DNA of 8,006 nucleotides, taken from positions 1 to 8,006 of the forward strand of contig SFMP01000176.1 in assembly GCA_004554395.1 (NCBI GenBank), written 5' to 3'. The first letter of the stretch is position 1. Each line of letters begins with the position of its first letter. This document shows, piece after piece, positions 1 to 6,019 of the stretch. Under the pieces are notes generated by a model. It was not told the DNA's origin. It searched no databases and saw only the letters and a program-made list of their open reading frames with translations. The translations under genes were made by a program, and so were the position numbers. Source of the stretch: Myxococcales bacterium (lineage in GTDB: Bacteria; Myxococcota_A; Bradymonadia; UBA4248).

Positions 1-163
1 AAGTTGCCCGCAAGATTGCGCGACGTCGTCGACTTGCGGCAATGGCACTTGCGATGCGGGCGAAACGTCGGCAAGTTGCCCGCAAGATTGCGCGACGTCG
101 TCGACTTGCGGCAATGGCACTTGCGATGCGGGCGAAACGTCGGCAAGTTGCCCGCAAGATTGC
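1..163 (+). repeat. Exact in-frame 72-bp tandem repeat (2.3 copies visible)
   Basis: Copies begin at 1, 74 (shift 72 plus one base of phase) and 145 when aligned on the AAGTTGCCCGC start; sequence is identical at a 72-bp period until base 163, where the third copy diverges. Each copy encodes one 24-residue Cys-rich module of the hydrolase. Modules further along have the same protein pattern but are diverged in DNA, so the edge copies are recent duplications. The array probably continues to the left of the window. Confidence 0.95.
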
Positions 164-2653
164 TCCGTCGAGATTGGATCGTGTGGCGATGGCAAGTGCG
201 ATGCCGATGAATCGGTCGACTCGTGCCCTGCGGATTGCATTTGCGGAAACGGTACTTGCGATGAGGGCGAATCGCACGAATTGTGCCCGAAAGATTGTGC
301 CAAACCCGTGCGATGTGGCGATGGATCGTGCGATAGCGGAGAGACTCGGCTCAATTGCCCGAAAGATTGTCCACCCGTCTGTGGCGATGGTATGTGTGAA
401 GGCGGTGAATATCCCGATACTTGCCCAGAAGATTGCCAATCGACGATCGGGGAGCCCGCGCCAGCCGATCCGATTTGTGGCGATGGCGTTTGCGAGGAAT
501 CCGAAAAGGGAAACTGCGACGCCGACTGCAATCCGAATCCAAAACTTGAAACACTCTCGCTCGATGAATTTAATAAGCTCGATGAGAATCCTGTTCGATT
601 TTTATTCGATTACGACAAGGCGATGGATCCGAAAAGCGAAAACGCCATCGACGATTTTTTTGCCTTTCCATACCCGAGTGAGGTGCGAACCGATGCGCAT
701 GGGCGTCCGAGTCTCGAAGGTTATCCGATCCCACCCATGCCACTACTCGACTTAGTCGCGAACGTGATGCCGTCGATCAAAACGCTCATCCCATCGCTCA
801 TCATGCGGATTCAAACAGAGCGCGCTGGGTTCTCCGCCATTGGCGGCGTCTATTTTCGGACGTCTCAGCCGATCGATGGAGCGTCGATTGCGAAGAATTA
901 CGACGTCAAAAATCCCGGCAAAACGGCGCAAGCCGATTCGTGTTTTCAACTGATCAACGTCGAAGAAAATTCGACGCATTATGGCGAACGCGTACCAGTC
1001 TACGTCACAAATCACTTACTTTCGAATTCGCTTTGGGCGGAGAATACGTTAGTCCTTCGCCCCATTCCGGGCGTTGGTCCGAATCCAGGCGATCGACACG
1101 TCGCCGTCGTCACCAATTGCCTCACTTCGTATAGCCGATATATCAATCAATCGAATAAACTTCGGTATATTTTGGCTAAAGCAGCCCCCAAAGAGATCAA
1201 CGACAAGACATCGTATTACGTCGATCAGCTCGAAGCACTCGAAAAAGCGGGCAAACTCGGGTTTAAGATGAACCAAATCCGCGCGTTTGCGGGCTACGAT
1301 ACGATGCATCCGGCCGAAGAGATGGATCAAATGGCCCAGGCGCTCAAGGGCAAGGGGCGCGTTGTCGCCGACGAAAACGGCGTTGCGATAGGCGATGGCA
1401 AGGGCAATGGCTGGACGGCGTATGGCGATTTTAACGTATTTCGCGGTCAGTTTGTGACGTGTAATTTTATCGAAGGTGATTATTCGAAGTCGGTACCCAA
1501 TTATACGGGCAATGGGGCCGGCGAAATTCGATTCGACGACGCTGGGAAACTCGTCTCGACGTGTAAAGAAGAAAAGGTCTTCTTCGAAGTCACGGTTCCG
1601 AGCACACCTATGCCCGAAAAAGGCTATCCCATCGCGGTCTATGGGCACGGGACTGGGGGCGATGCCACGACGCATTCGCGCTATGTCGGGAGCGAAGGCA
1701 TTGTGCTCATTCGCAATGGTGGTGTCCCGATGGCGATGATCGGTTTCGATGCATGTTTGCAAGGGAACCGAACGTCGGGCGAAGGTAGCGAAACCGAACT
1801 GATGATGATGATGATTCAGAATCCGGTCGTCGTGCGCGAAAGCGTGCGACAAACGGTCAACGATATGCTCGTGCTCTACGATATCATCGGCAACAACAAG
1901 CTCATCTTGCCGCCTCCGCCAAAGTCGACACAAAACGTCATCTTCGATCCGAGTTATGGGCTCTTCATGGGGCATAGCCAAGGGTCTCAAGAAGCGGGGC
2001 TGTTGCTAGGACTTACCGACAGCGTCAAAAATGCCTTTTTATCGGCTGGCGGTGGCGGCGTATTGCTGAGCTTTGTCGATTTGCACCCCGACCTCGCCGA
2101 TGTCCAAGTCATTGGCAAAGCACTCAACGGCAAATCGCTCGCCGATCTACTCGCTTATCTATTCGAACTCGACAATGGTGCGATTTCATACGATACGTTT
2201 ATCACGAATCACATCGTTCAACCGCTCATGGATCCCGTCGATCCGCTCAATTTCACGCCGCGATTTATCCGCGAGCCGATTGCCGGCATGAACTCCAAAA
2301 ATATCGCGCAAACGATGGGTTTGGGCGATTTGAGTACGCCACAGGCGGCGCAATTTGCGATGATTACGTCGACGGGATTGCCGTTTGTCGGAGAAGTCTT
2401 CGAAACGTCGATGCCTTCGGTCATCGCCGGACTCGATAAGAGCGCTGGCAAATCGGTGTCGAATAACGTGACGACGCCAAGCGGTAAGGCAACGGGCGGC
2501 GCCATCCAATTCAATTATACGGGCACAAAAAACCCGCACTTCGTCATCTACTATATGGAGGCTGGCAAGAAATCCTATATCGATTTCTTCAAAAGCGTAC
2601 TCGCCGGAACTCCCACGGTCTCGGTTTCGGGGAAACAAAAGGGCAGTTCGTAG
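2..2653 (+). CDS. Secreted Cys-rich-module alpha/beta hydrolase (lipase/esterase-like), 5'-truncated by window edge
   Basis: The frame is open from base 2, so the true start and any signal peptide lie upstream; 883 residues are visible, ending at TAG. Visible residues 1-176 hold the tail of one module and seven full four-Cys modules of the pattern CGxGxC(D/E)xGE...CPxDC (Cys sets at 12-30, 36-54, 61-79, 81-99, 105-123, 127-145, 159-176), a pattern common in exported proteins of myxobacteria-like organisms. Next comes a region with FPYPSE (222-227) and ERAGFS, resembling the N-terminal part of bacterial lipases of the VolA/Lipase_bact_N type. The hydrolase core has HGTGG (549-553, likely oxyanion hole), GHSQG (657-661, nucleophile Ser659) and NPHFVIYY with His846 as the likely catalytic His. 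The acid residue was not assigned. It converges on cdd. The substrate is unknown; an esterase or lipase role is inferred from motifs only. A TTG at 281 is an internal codon, not the start. Confidence 0.8.
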   Translation, partial: SCPQDCATSSTCGNGTCDAGETSASCPQDCATSSTCGNGTCDAGETSASCPQDCSVEIGSCGDGKCDADESVDSCPADCICGNGTCDEGESHELCPKDCAKPVRCGDGSCDSGETRLNCPKDCPPVCGDGMCEGGEYPDTCPEDCQSTIGEPAPADPICGDGVCEESEKGNCDADCNPNPKLETLSLDEFNKLDENPVRFLFDYDKAMDPKSENAIDDFFAFPYPSEVRTDAHGRPSLEGYPIPPMPLLDLVANVMPSIKTLIPSLIMRIQTERAGFSAIGGVYFRTSQPIDGASIAKNYDVKNPGKTAQADSCFQLINVEENSTHYGERVPVYVTNHLLSNSLWAENTLVLRPIPGVGPNPGDRHVAVVTNCLTSYSRYINQSNKLRYILAKAAPKEINDKTSYYVDQLEALEKAGKLGFKMNQIRAFAGYDTMHPAEEMDQMAQALKGKGRVVADENGVAIGDGKGNGWTAYGDFNVFRGQFVTCNFIEGDYSKSVPNYTGNGAGEIRFDDAGKLVSTCKEEKVFFEVTVPSTPMPEKGYPIAVYGHGTGGDATTHSRYVGSEGIVLIRNGGVPMAMIGFDACLQGNRTSGEGSETELMMMMIQNPVVVRESVRQTVNDMLVLYDIIGNNKLILPPPPKSTQNVIFDPSYGLFMGHSQGSQEAGLLLGLTDSVKNAFLSAGGGGVLLSFVDLHPDLADVQVIGKALNGKSLADLLAYLFELDNGAISYDTFITNHIVQPLMDPVDPLNFTPRFIREPIAGMNSKNIAQTMGLGDLSTPQAAQFAMITSTGLPFVGEVFETSMPSVIAGLDKSAGKSVSNNVTTPSGKATGGAIQFNYTGTKNPHFVIYYMEAGKKSYIDFFKSVLAGTPTVSVSGKQKGSS

Positions 2654-2672
2654 CGCAATGGGCGGGTTCGTT

Positions 2673-2843
2673 AAAAAAACTAGCCCGCACATCGGGCGGG
2701 AATGCTAAAAAACTAGCCCGCGTAGCGGGCGGGCTAGCTAAAAAAACGCCAGCTCGCGCAGCGAGCGGGAATGCTAAAAAAACTAGCCCGCACAGCGGGC
2801 TGGAACGCTAAAAAAACTAGCCCGCACAGCGTGCGGGAATGCT
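2673..2843. repeat. Five-unit tandem hairpin array between convergent genes
   Basis: Units run about 2673-2706, 2707-2739, 2740-2775, 2776-2809 and 2810-2843 (33-36 bp each). Each has a run of six or seven A, then a GC-rich hairpin, then (A/C)(A/T)(T/C)GCT or similar. Stems seen: GCCCG/CGGGC (loop 2688-2692), GCCCGC-GTA-GCGGGC (2716-2730), GCTCGC-GCA-GCGAGC (2752-2766), AGCCCGC-ACA-GCGGGCT (2785-2801), CCCGCAC-AGC-GTGCGGG (2821-2837). Base changes between units keep the stems paired. A partial unit end may precede it at 2660-2672. The last unit overlaps the cdd stop codon by two bases. Confidence 0.9.
2810..2837 (-). terminator. Intrinsic terminator of cdd (first of several in tandem)
   Basis: Read on the minus strand, a perfect 7-bp stem (CCCGCAC/GTGCGGG, loop GCT) starts four bases after the cdd stop codon and is followed by CTAG and seven T (2816-2810), a Rho-independent terminator layout. 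The next unit (2801-2776) repeats it with AGCCCGC/GCGGGCT followed by CT and seven T, so cdd reads into up to five consecutive terminators. On the plus strand the A runs precede the stems, so the hydrolase gene does not get a T-tract from this array. Confidence 0.8.
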
Positions 2844-3243
2844 AAATACGGCTTTGGAGATTGGCGGTATCGAATCCGCCGGGTAGGAGTTCTCGCATCG
2901 TATAGGTCTTTGCATCGCCTTTTTCGTTGAGGCAAATGACTTCGAGATCGGGGGAAAACTCGTACATGAATTGACGGCACATACCACAGGGCGAGCTGTA
3001 GTCTTTGGTGCGCGTTGCAATGACGATGCGTTTAAAAGAGCGGTGCCCGGCCGAAATGGCGTTGCCGAAGGCAGTTCGTTCGGCGCATGTACCGACGGGA
3101 TATGAGGCATTTTCGATGTTGACGCCTGTAAAGACCGATCCATCTTCGCATTCGAGCGCCGCTCCGACGGGGAAATGCGAATAGGGGCAATAGGCTTTGT
3201 CGAGCATCGACATGGCTAATCGTTTGAGTTCATCGAGCGTCAT
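2842..3243 (-). CDS. cdd: Cytidine deaminase
   Basis: 133 residues, the usual length for the small homotetrameric cytidine deaminases, which hydrolyse cytidine and deoxycytidine to uridine and deoxyuridine in the cytosol (pyrimidine salvage). Visible motifs: AYCPYSHFPVGAAL at 17-30, the substrate-binding GVNIENASY at 40-48 (Asn42, Glu44), the zinc and catalytic motif TCAERTA at 52-58 (zinc ligand Cys53, proton-shuttle Glu55), and PCGMC at 85-89 (zinc ligands Cys86, Cys89). LLPGGF near the C terminus is also typical. All catalytic residues are present. The ATG at 3243 has an upstream AGGA about ten bases away. A promoter candidate lies at 3388-3416, giving a leader of roughly 135 bases. It is transcribed alone, ending directly in a hairpin array. 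Confidence 0.97.
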   Translation of the reverse strand: MTLDELKRLAMSMLDKAYCPYSHFPVGAALECEDGSVFTGVNIENASYPVGTCAERTAFGNAISAGHRSFKRIVIATRTKDYSSPCGMCRQFMYEFSPDLEVICLNEKGDAKTYTMRELLPGGFDTANLQSRI

Positions 3244-3321
3244 GATTCATCCATCCTGATTCTTTTGGCCACAATTTCGTGCAAAAAAGCGACGAAATCG
3301 CGCCAAGTTTGGAAATGACGG

Positions 3322-3345
3322 GTGACGCATTATCTGCGGCGTCAC
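3322..3345. promoter_or_regulatory. Inverted repeat GTGACGC-N10-GCGTCAC in the cdd leader
   Basis: Perfect 7-bp arms at 3322-3328 and 3339-3345 enclose ten bases; the loop contains GATAAT when read on the minus strand. It sits 79 bases upstream of the cdd start. It could be an operator over an alternative promoter or a leader hairpin. There is no T-run, so a terminator is unlikely. Confidence 0.5.
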
Positions 3346-3387
3346 GTGCCCGCTACCAGCTTGACTTTTATGGGTAGAGGGGGCGGA

Positions 3388-3416
3388 TTTATGGGATTTT
3401 TTACTTGATTTGTCAA
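3388..3416 (-). promoter_or_regulatory. Candidate sigma70-type promoter for cdd
   Basis: On the minus strand a consensus TTGACA (complement of 3411-3416) is followed after 17 bases by CATAAA (complement of 3388-3393). It points to cdd with a predicted leader of about 135 bases containing the inverted repeat at 3322-3345. A second possible -10 (GATAAT, complement of 3329-3334) lacks a good -35. Confidence 0.5.
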
Positions 3417-3424
3417 ACGTTTTT

Positions 3425-3465
3425 TTGGTAAAGAATCGAATAATGATGTTATAACGTCGCGCGAC
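3425..3465 (+). promoter_or_regulatory. Candidate extended -10 promoter with a palindrome at the start site
   Basis: TGTTATAAC at 3447-3455 fits an extended -10 (TGnTATAAC). A weak -35-like TTGGTA lies at 3425-3430 with a long 19-base spacer. Immediately downstream is the perfect 10-bp palindrome GTCGCGCGAC (3456-3465), where the transcript would start, a plausible operator position. It points to the small membrane protein gene, back to back with the cdd promoter. Confidence 0.4.
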
Positions 3466-3536
3466 AACGATATTTCCATGGGCAATCGCTCGATTGGATA
3501 TGCGCTTTGCGCGGTTTGTGATAGTAGTTTTGTTCG

Positions 3537-3558
3537 ATATCGCGCCTAGGTGCGATAT
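3537..3558. promoter_or_regulatory. 22-bp near-perfect dyad upstream of the small membrane protein gene
   Basis: Arms ATATCGC (3537-3543) and GCGATAT (3552-3558) flank a central CCTAGG palindrome (3545-3550); only one symmetric pair (3544/3551, G/T) mismatches. It lies 39 bases before the ATG at 3598. Full dyad symmetry without a real loop suits a homodimeric DNA-binding protein better than an RNA hairpin, though in RNA the mismatch would be a G-U pair. Confidence 0.55.
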
Positions 3559-3597
3559 GGCATGATATGCATCGGCATGATTATTTGGAGGAAGATT

Positions 3598-3783
3598 ATG
3601 AGCCGAAGTGAACTCGTCAAAAAGGGCAAGCGATGGAAAGCTGCGACAATCGTGAGCGGTATTGCGACGATCGCATCTATTTTCACCTTTAATTGGGTGC
3701 TCGTCGTATTTCTGTGCATCTTGACTGGGGTTTTCTTGTTCCAAACGATGAAATCCTATGCTTCGTCGGGAATGCGATTCTAA
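3598..3783 (+). CDS. Small hydrophobic membrane protein, unknown function
   Basis: 61 residues. The ATG at 3598 is chosen because GGAGGAA lies six bases upstream; an in-frame ATG at 3550 would add 16 residues, has no clear ribosome binding site and would overlap the dyad. The N terminus is basic (MSRSELVKKGKRWK), followed by a long hydrophobic stretch from about residue 16 to 50. This stretch is broken by an Asn-Trp pair near residue 33, so it is either a two-helix hairpin or one long helix region. The C terminus is short and polar. By the positive-inside rule the N terminus would be cytoplasmic. There are no catalytic motifs and no family was recognised. It is flanked by a putative promoter and operator upstream and is convergent with the lipoprotein gene. 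Confidence 0.7.
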   Translation: MSRSELVKKGKRWKAATIVSGIATIASIFTFNWVLVVFLCILTGVFLFQTMKSYASSGMRF

Positions 3784-3794
3784 CCCACGAATGC

Positions 3795-3809
3795 AATTGT
3801 AGTACAATT
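3795..3809. repeat. Perfect 15-bp palindrome AATTGTA-G-TACAATT
   Basis: An odd-length perfect palindrome 12 bases after the stop codon of the small membrane protein gene. It may form a weak AT-rich hairpin in the transcript or be a protein-binding site. No T-run follows, so it is not a standard terminator. Confidence 0.45.
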
Positions 3810-3848
3810 CTAGCCGACGGCAGATCTAGCCTGCGATTGCGATTTTAG

Positions 3849-3922
3849 CCCCATCGTAGAGTGGTCACGATACGCGACAGATGGGGAGACCGAGAGGTCG
3901 CCAGTGCCTCGGAAGGCACTGG
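3849..3922. other. Cluster of three adjacent hairpins; possible structured RNA or 3'-UTR element
   Basis: Three stems lie back to back between convergent genes. CCCCAT (3849-3854) pairs with ATGGGG (3881-3886), with an inner CGTA/TACG (3855-3858/3871-3874). GACC-GAGA-GGTC (3888-3899) has a GNRA loop on the plus strand. CCAGTGCCT-CGGA-AGGCACTGG (3901-3922) is a perfect 9-bp stem whose minus-strand loop is TCCG. Stems are separated by one base each. The last starts 11 bases beyond the stop codon of the minus-strand lipoprotein gene, so it may protect or end that transcript, but no T-tract follows on either strand. No known RNA family was recognised. Confidence 0.45.
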
Positions 3923-3933
3923 AATAAGGGGGA

Positions 3934-5271
3934 TTACAACATGCACTGGAATCCACCAGGACCTTGCTTGCACGTCGAATTGGGTTTCTGGTCTGGACAA
4001 TAAAATTCGAGAAGCCCGACGTCTTTATCGCAAATGATGAGGGATTTGCCATCGTCGGAGCATTTCCCCTGTTCAACGGCAATACCATTGCAGTCTGTAT
4101 AGCATTGGGCGAGTCCATCAACGTCTACAGCACACCCGCGGGAGTGAGTGCACGTTATACGCTCAGTCTTGCCATCGGTCGAGCAGTAGTAATTGACGTT
4201 GCCAACGCATTTGCCTTTTCGTCCCTCATTTGTATTGCAATTGAGTGTAACGTCCGAATCGGTCGAAGACTCGTTGCGTACGCATTGGGCTTTTCCGTCG
4301 ACGACGGCGCATTTCTGACCATTGTTGCAAGGCTTTTCGATGAGTCCGAGTTTGGAATCGCAGAAATTCACGACTCTGTCGCCGCTTGCGCAAACGCCTT
4401 TGTCGTCAACGGCACCGCACGGTTTGCGGCATTGCGCCATCGATTTCGCGCCGTCTTGAACGGTGATGCACCCCTCGGTGCATTCTTCGGTCTTAATCGT
4501 GCCGGCGTTACAATACTTGAGCGTATCGCCTTCGCAGACACCCAACGCCGATATGTTGCCGCATTTGCTACTCGTTGCCAGGCAACGATTATTGCCGTTG
4601 GCGTCTTCGCCGCATACTTCGCCACGCCCGCAACTCGAACGAATCATGCCATATTGATTGTTGCAGTAGGCGTAACCATTGCCATCGCATTTGCCTACAT
4701 CGCCCAATTTTTCGAACTCGGGCGTGCATTTTTCAAAACACTGATGAAACACGCCGTCGAGCGTCATGCATTTGGGGTGGCAATCGACGCGTTGGATGAG
4801 CCCACTCTTGCAATAGACGAGCGTTTTATCGTTGTTTTCGCATTTGCCATCGGCAGTGATTTCGCCACAAAGCTCATCGACTTGAACGCATTGTGCCACG
4901 TCATCTTGTCGTTGGCATTCTTGACCCGTGCCGCAAAGATCTTCTTTGAGCTGACCGTCGACGCATTTGACGACGTTGCCATTTCGACACGTGCCTTTGT
5001 CATCGATTGATCCACAGCCCTTGGTGTTGGGCATCGAACACACAGCTTCGCCATTGCGCATTTCGCACCCGTCGGAGCATGGCGTTATTCTAATATGACC
5101 ATTGATGCATTTGACGCTCGTATTGCCATCGCAAAGACCACCGATGCCGCCGACACGATTTTCCGTACACGCGGCACCTTCTTTATAGGAATCGTTGTCT
5201 TTGTCGTCGGAGCACGCCATGGTGATGCATGCTAGTGAGCAAAATATACATAAAATGAGTTTCTTCGACAT
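3934..5271 (-). CDS. Predicted lipoprotein with eight six-cysteine modules
   Basis: 445 residues. The N terminus (MSKKLILCIFCSLACITMAC) has two Lys, a hydrophobic core and a plausible lipobox ending at Cys20, followed by SDDKDND, so export and lipid anchoring are predicted; Cys15 is a less likely alternative. The mature chain is almost entirely eight modules of about 50 residues with exactly six Cys each: 35-78, 86-128, 135-178, 182-230, 237-281, 285-330, 345-390, 394-443. The pattern is roughly C-x8-12-C-x7-9-C-x9-10-C-x3-8-C-x8-12-C, often with a GxC at the second Cys and YC or KC at the third. The even Cys count suggests disulfide pairs within modules. AAGGAG lies seven bases before the ATG. 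No enzymatic motif is seen; a surface binding or structural role is only inferred. It lies downstream of the HTH gene with a 150-base gap holding inverted repeats. Confidence 0.85.
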   Translation of the reverse strand: MSKKLILCIFCSLACITMACSDDKDNDSYKEGAACTENRVGGIGGLCDGNTSVKCINGHIRITPCSDGCEMRNGEAVCSMPNTKGCGSIDDKGTCRNGNVVKCVDGQLKEDLCGTGQECQRQDDVAQCVQVDELCGEITADGKCENNDKTLVYCKSGLIQRVDCHPKCMTLDGVFHQCFEKCTPEFEKLGDVGKCDGNGYAYCNNQYGMIRSSCGRGEVCGEDANGNNRCLATSSKCGNISALGVCEGDTLKYCNAGTIKTEECTEGCITVQDGAKSMAQCRKPCGAVDDKGVCASGDRVVNFCDSKLGLIEKPCNNGQKCAVVDGKAQCVRNESSTDSDVTLNCNTNEGRKGKCVGNVNYYCSTDGKTERITCTHSRGCAVDVDGLAQCYTDCNGIAVEQGKCSDDGKSLIICDKDVGLLEFYCPDQKPNSTCKQGPGGFQCML

Positions 5272-5298
5272 TTTATATCTCCTTATGTGTATTTAAGC

Positions 5299-5348
5299 GC
5301 ATTGAATTCGATGCAACGACGATTCGAGTGCGAGCCAAAGTCGTTGCA
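5299..5348. promoter_or_regulatory. Overlapping inverted repeats upstream of the lipoprotein gene
   Basis: A perfect 9-bp inverted repeat, TGCAACGAC (5312-5320) and GTCGTTGCA (5340-5348), encloses 19 bases. It overlaps a 16-bp near-palindrome centred on GAATTC (5299-5314, one mismatched pair). Both lie 28-77 bases upstream of the lipoprotein start, on the transcript side of the HTH gene, and could be operators for that regulator or leader hairpins. No convincing -35/-10 pair was found; TTGCAT with TAAATA at a 15-base spacing is the best and is weak. Confidence 0.45.
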
Positions 5349-5421
5349 AAAAAGGCTACACGATTTTGCACAGCGCCATTCATTTGCACTTGCGTCTCCA
5401 GTGCTCGTCTCGAGTGGCGAA

Positions 5422-5709
5422 TTATTCGCGCATTTTCCCGAGCAAAGATTGCAACTCATCGACGGGCATCAAAATCGAGCCTTCGGCATCGTCTTGTGGC
5501 GCGGGCATCGTCGGTTGTCGCGATAGCAATGCTTCGAGTGTCACGTTGAGAACGCGGCATATCCGCTGAATCTCGGACGACGACAACATGCGCACGCCAG
5601 CTTCGATCCCTTCGCATTCCTCGACGGTTAAGCCGACATGCGAAGCAAAATCTCCGATGCTCATCCCGTTGTATTCGCGATAAACTTTGACGTTTTGACC
5701 TATGCTCAT
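5422..5709 (-). CDS. XRE-family helix-turn-helix transcriptional regulator
   Basis: 95 residues from the ATG at 5709, chosen because GAGG lies about seven bases upstream and because MSIGQNVKVYREYNG matches the usual start of this fold; an upstream in-frame ATG at 5763 adds 18 residues of unrelated sequence. Residues about 5-60 fit a Cro/C1-type HTH: helix 1 NVKVYREY, the HTH pair SIGDFASHVGLTVEECEGIE, then the typical tail EIQRICRVLNVTLEALL. The remaining 35 residues are acidic and probably a dimerisation or partner-binding tail; no ligand or peptidase domain is present. It is encoded just upstream of, and on the same strand as, the Cys-rich lipoprotein gene, with dyads in between, so local control is plausible but unproven. 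Confidence 0.85.
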   Translation of the reverse strand: MSIGQNVKVYREYNGMSIGDFASHVGLTVEECEGIEAGVRMLSSSEIQRICRVLNVTLEALLSRQPTMPAPQDDAEGSILMPVDELQSLLGKMRE

Positions 5710-5893
5710 GAGAAACCTCATCTGAAAGAGATGCACCGTCGAATGGGCACCTGTCGATTCCAAACACCATGCAAGATGTAATCCACTTTCTCGGATGGCT
5801 CAAATTCTCGATCTCGATCGCATTCAAAGCGCGATAGAAATCGAGCATCGAAAGCGATCGAAGCGCCGCAAAGCCAATCCGAGTTTGTGGTTT
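5710..5893. other. Gap upstream of the HTH gene; no gene seen
   Basis: Together with the 34-bp array this makes a 309-base stretch without a gene. It should hold the HTH gene promoter on the minus strand, but no good -35/-10 pair was found; TTGAGC with TTACAT at a 16-base spacing is weak. The rest is low-complexity CGATCG/TCGAAAGCG-type sequence. Confidence 0.4.
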
Positions 5894-6019
5894 GCGCCGC
5901 GTGTGCGGCGCCCTGCCCTTATGAGGAGCGCCGCGTGTGCGGCGCCCTGCCCTTATGATGAGCGCCGCGTGTGCGGCGCCCTGCCCTTATGATGAGCGCC
6001 GCGTGTGCGGCGCCCTGCC
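5894..6019. repeat. Four-copy 34-bp tandem hairpin repeat at the mrp stop codon
   Basis: Units start at 5894, 5928, 5962 and 5996 with an exact 34-bp period. Each contains GCGCCGC-GTGT-GCGGCGC, a perfect 7-bp stem with a 4-base loop, and a linker CCTGCCCTTATGATGA (copy 1 has GAGGA in place of GATGA). The fourth copy matches the consensus up to base 6019 and then enters the mrp stop codon (6019-6021). There is no T-run after the stem on either strand, so this is not a standard terminator. The period is not a multiple of three and there are no variable spacers, so it is neither coding nor CRISPR. Confidence 0.95.

Noticed and set aside
281..283. TTG as the hydrolase start codon
   Set aside because: The same frame is open and module-coding back to base 2, and the TTG lies in the middle of a Cys-rich module.
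1049..1990. Minus-strand open frame (313 codons) opposite the hydrolase
   Set aside because: Covers the catalytic region of the hydrolase on the other strand; composition is typical of an antisense shadow.
3901..3922. Intrinsic terminator for the lipoprotein gene
   Set aside because: The 9-bp stem is strong, but the minus strand continues with CGACCTCTCGG rather than a T-run.
3964..5010. Long plus-strand open frame (348 codons) opposite the Cys-rich lipoprotein gene
   Set aside because: It lies wholly antisense to a gene with a clear signal peptide, ribosome binding site and regular Cys repeats; its own translation is Ala/Ile/Phe-rich without domains or a ribosome binding site.
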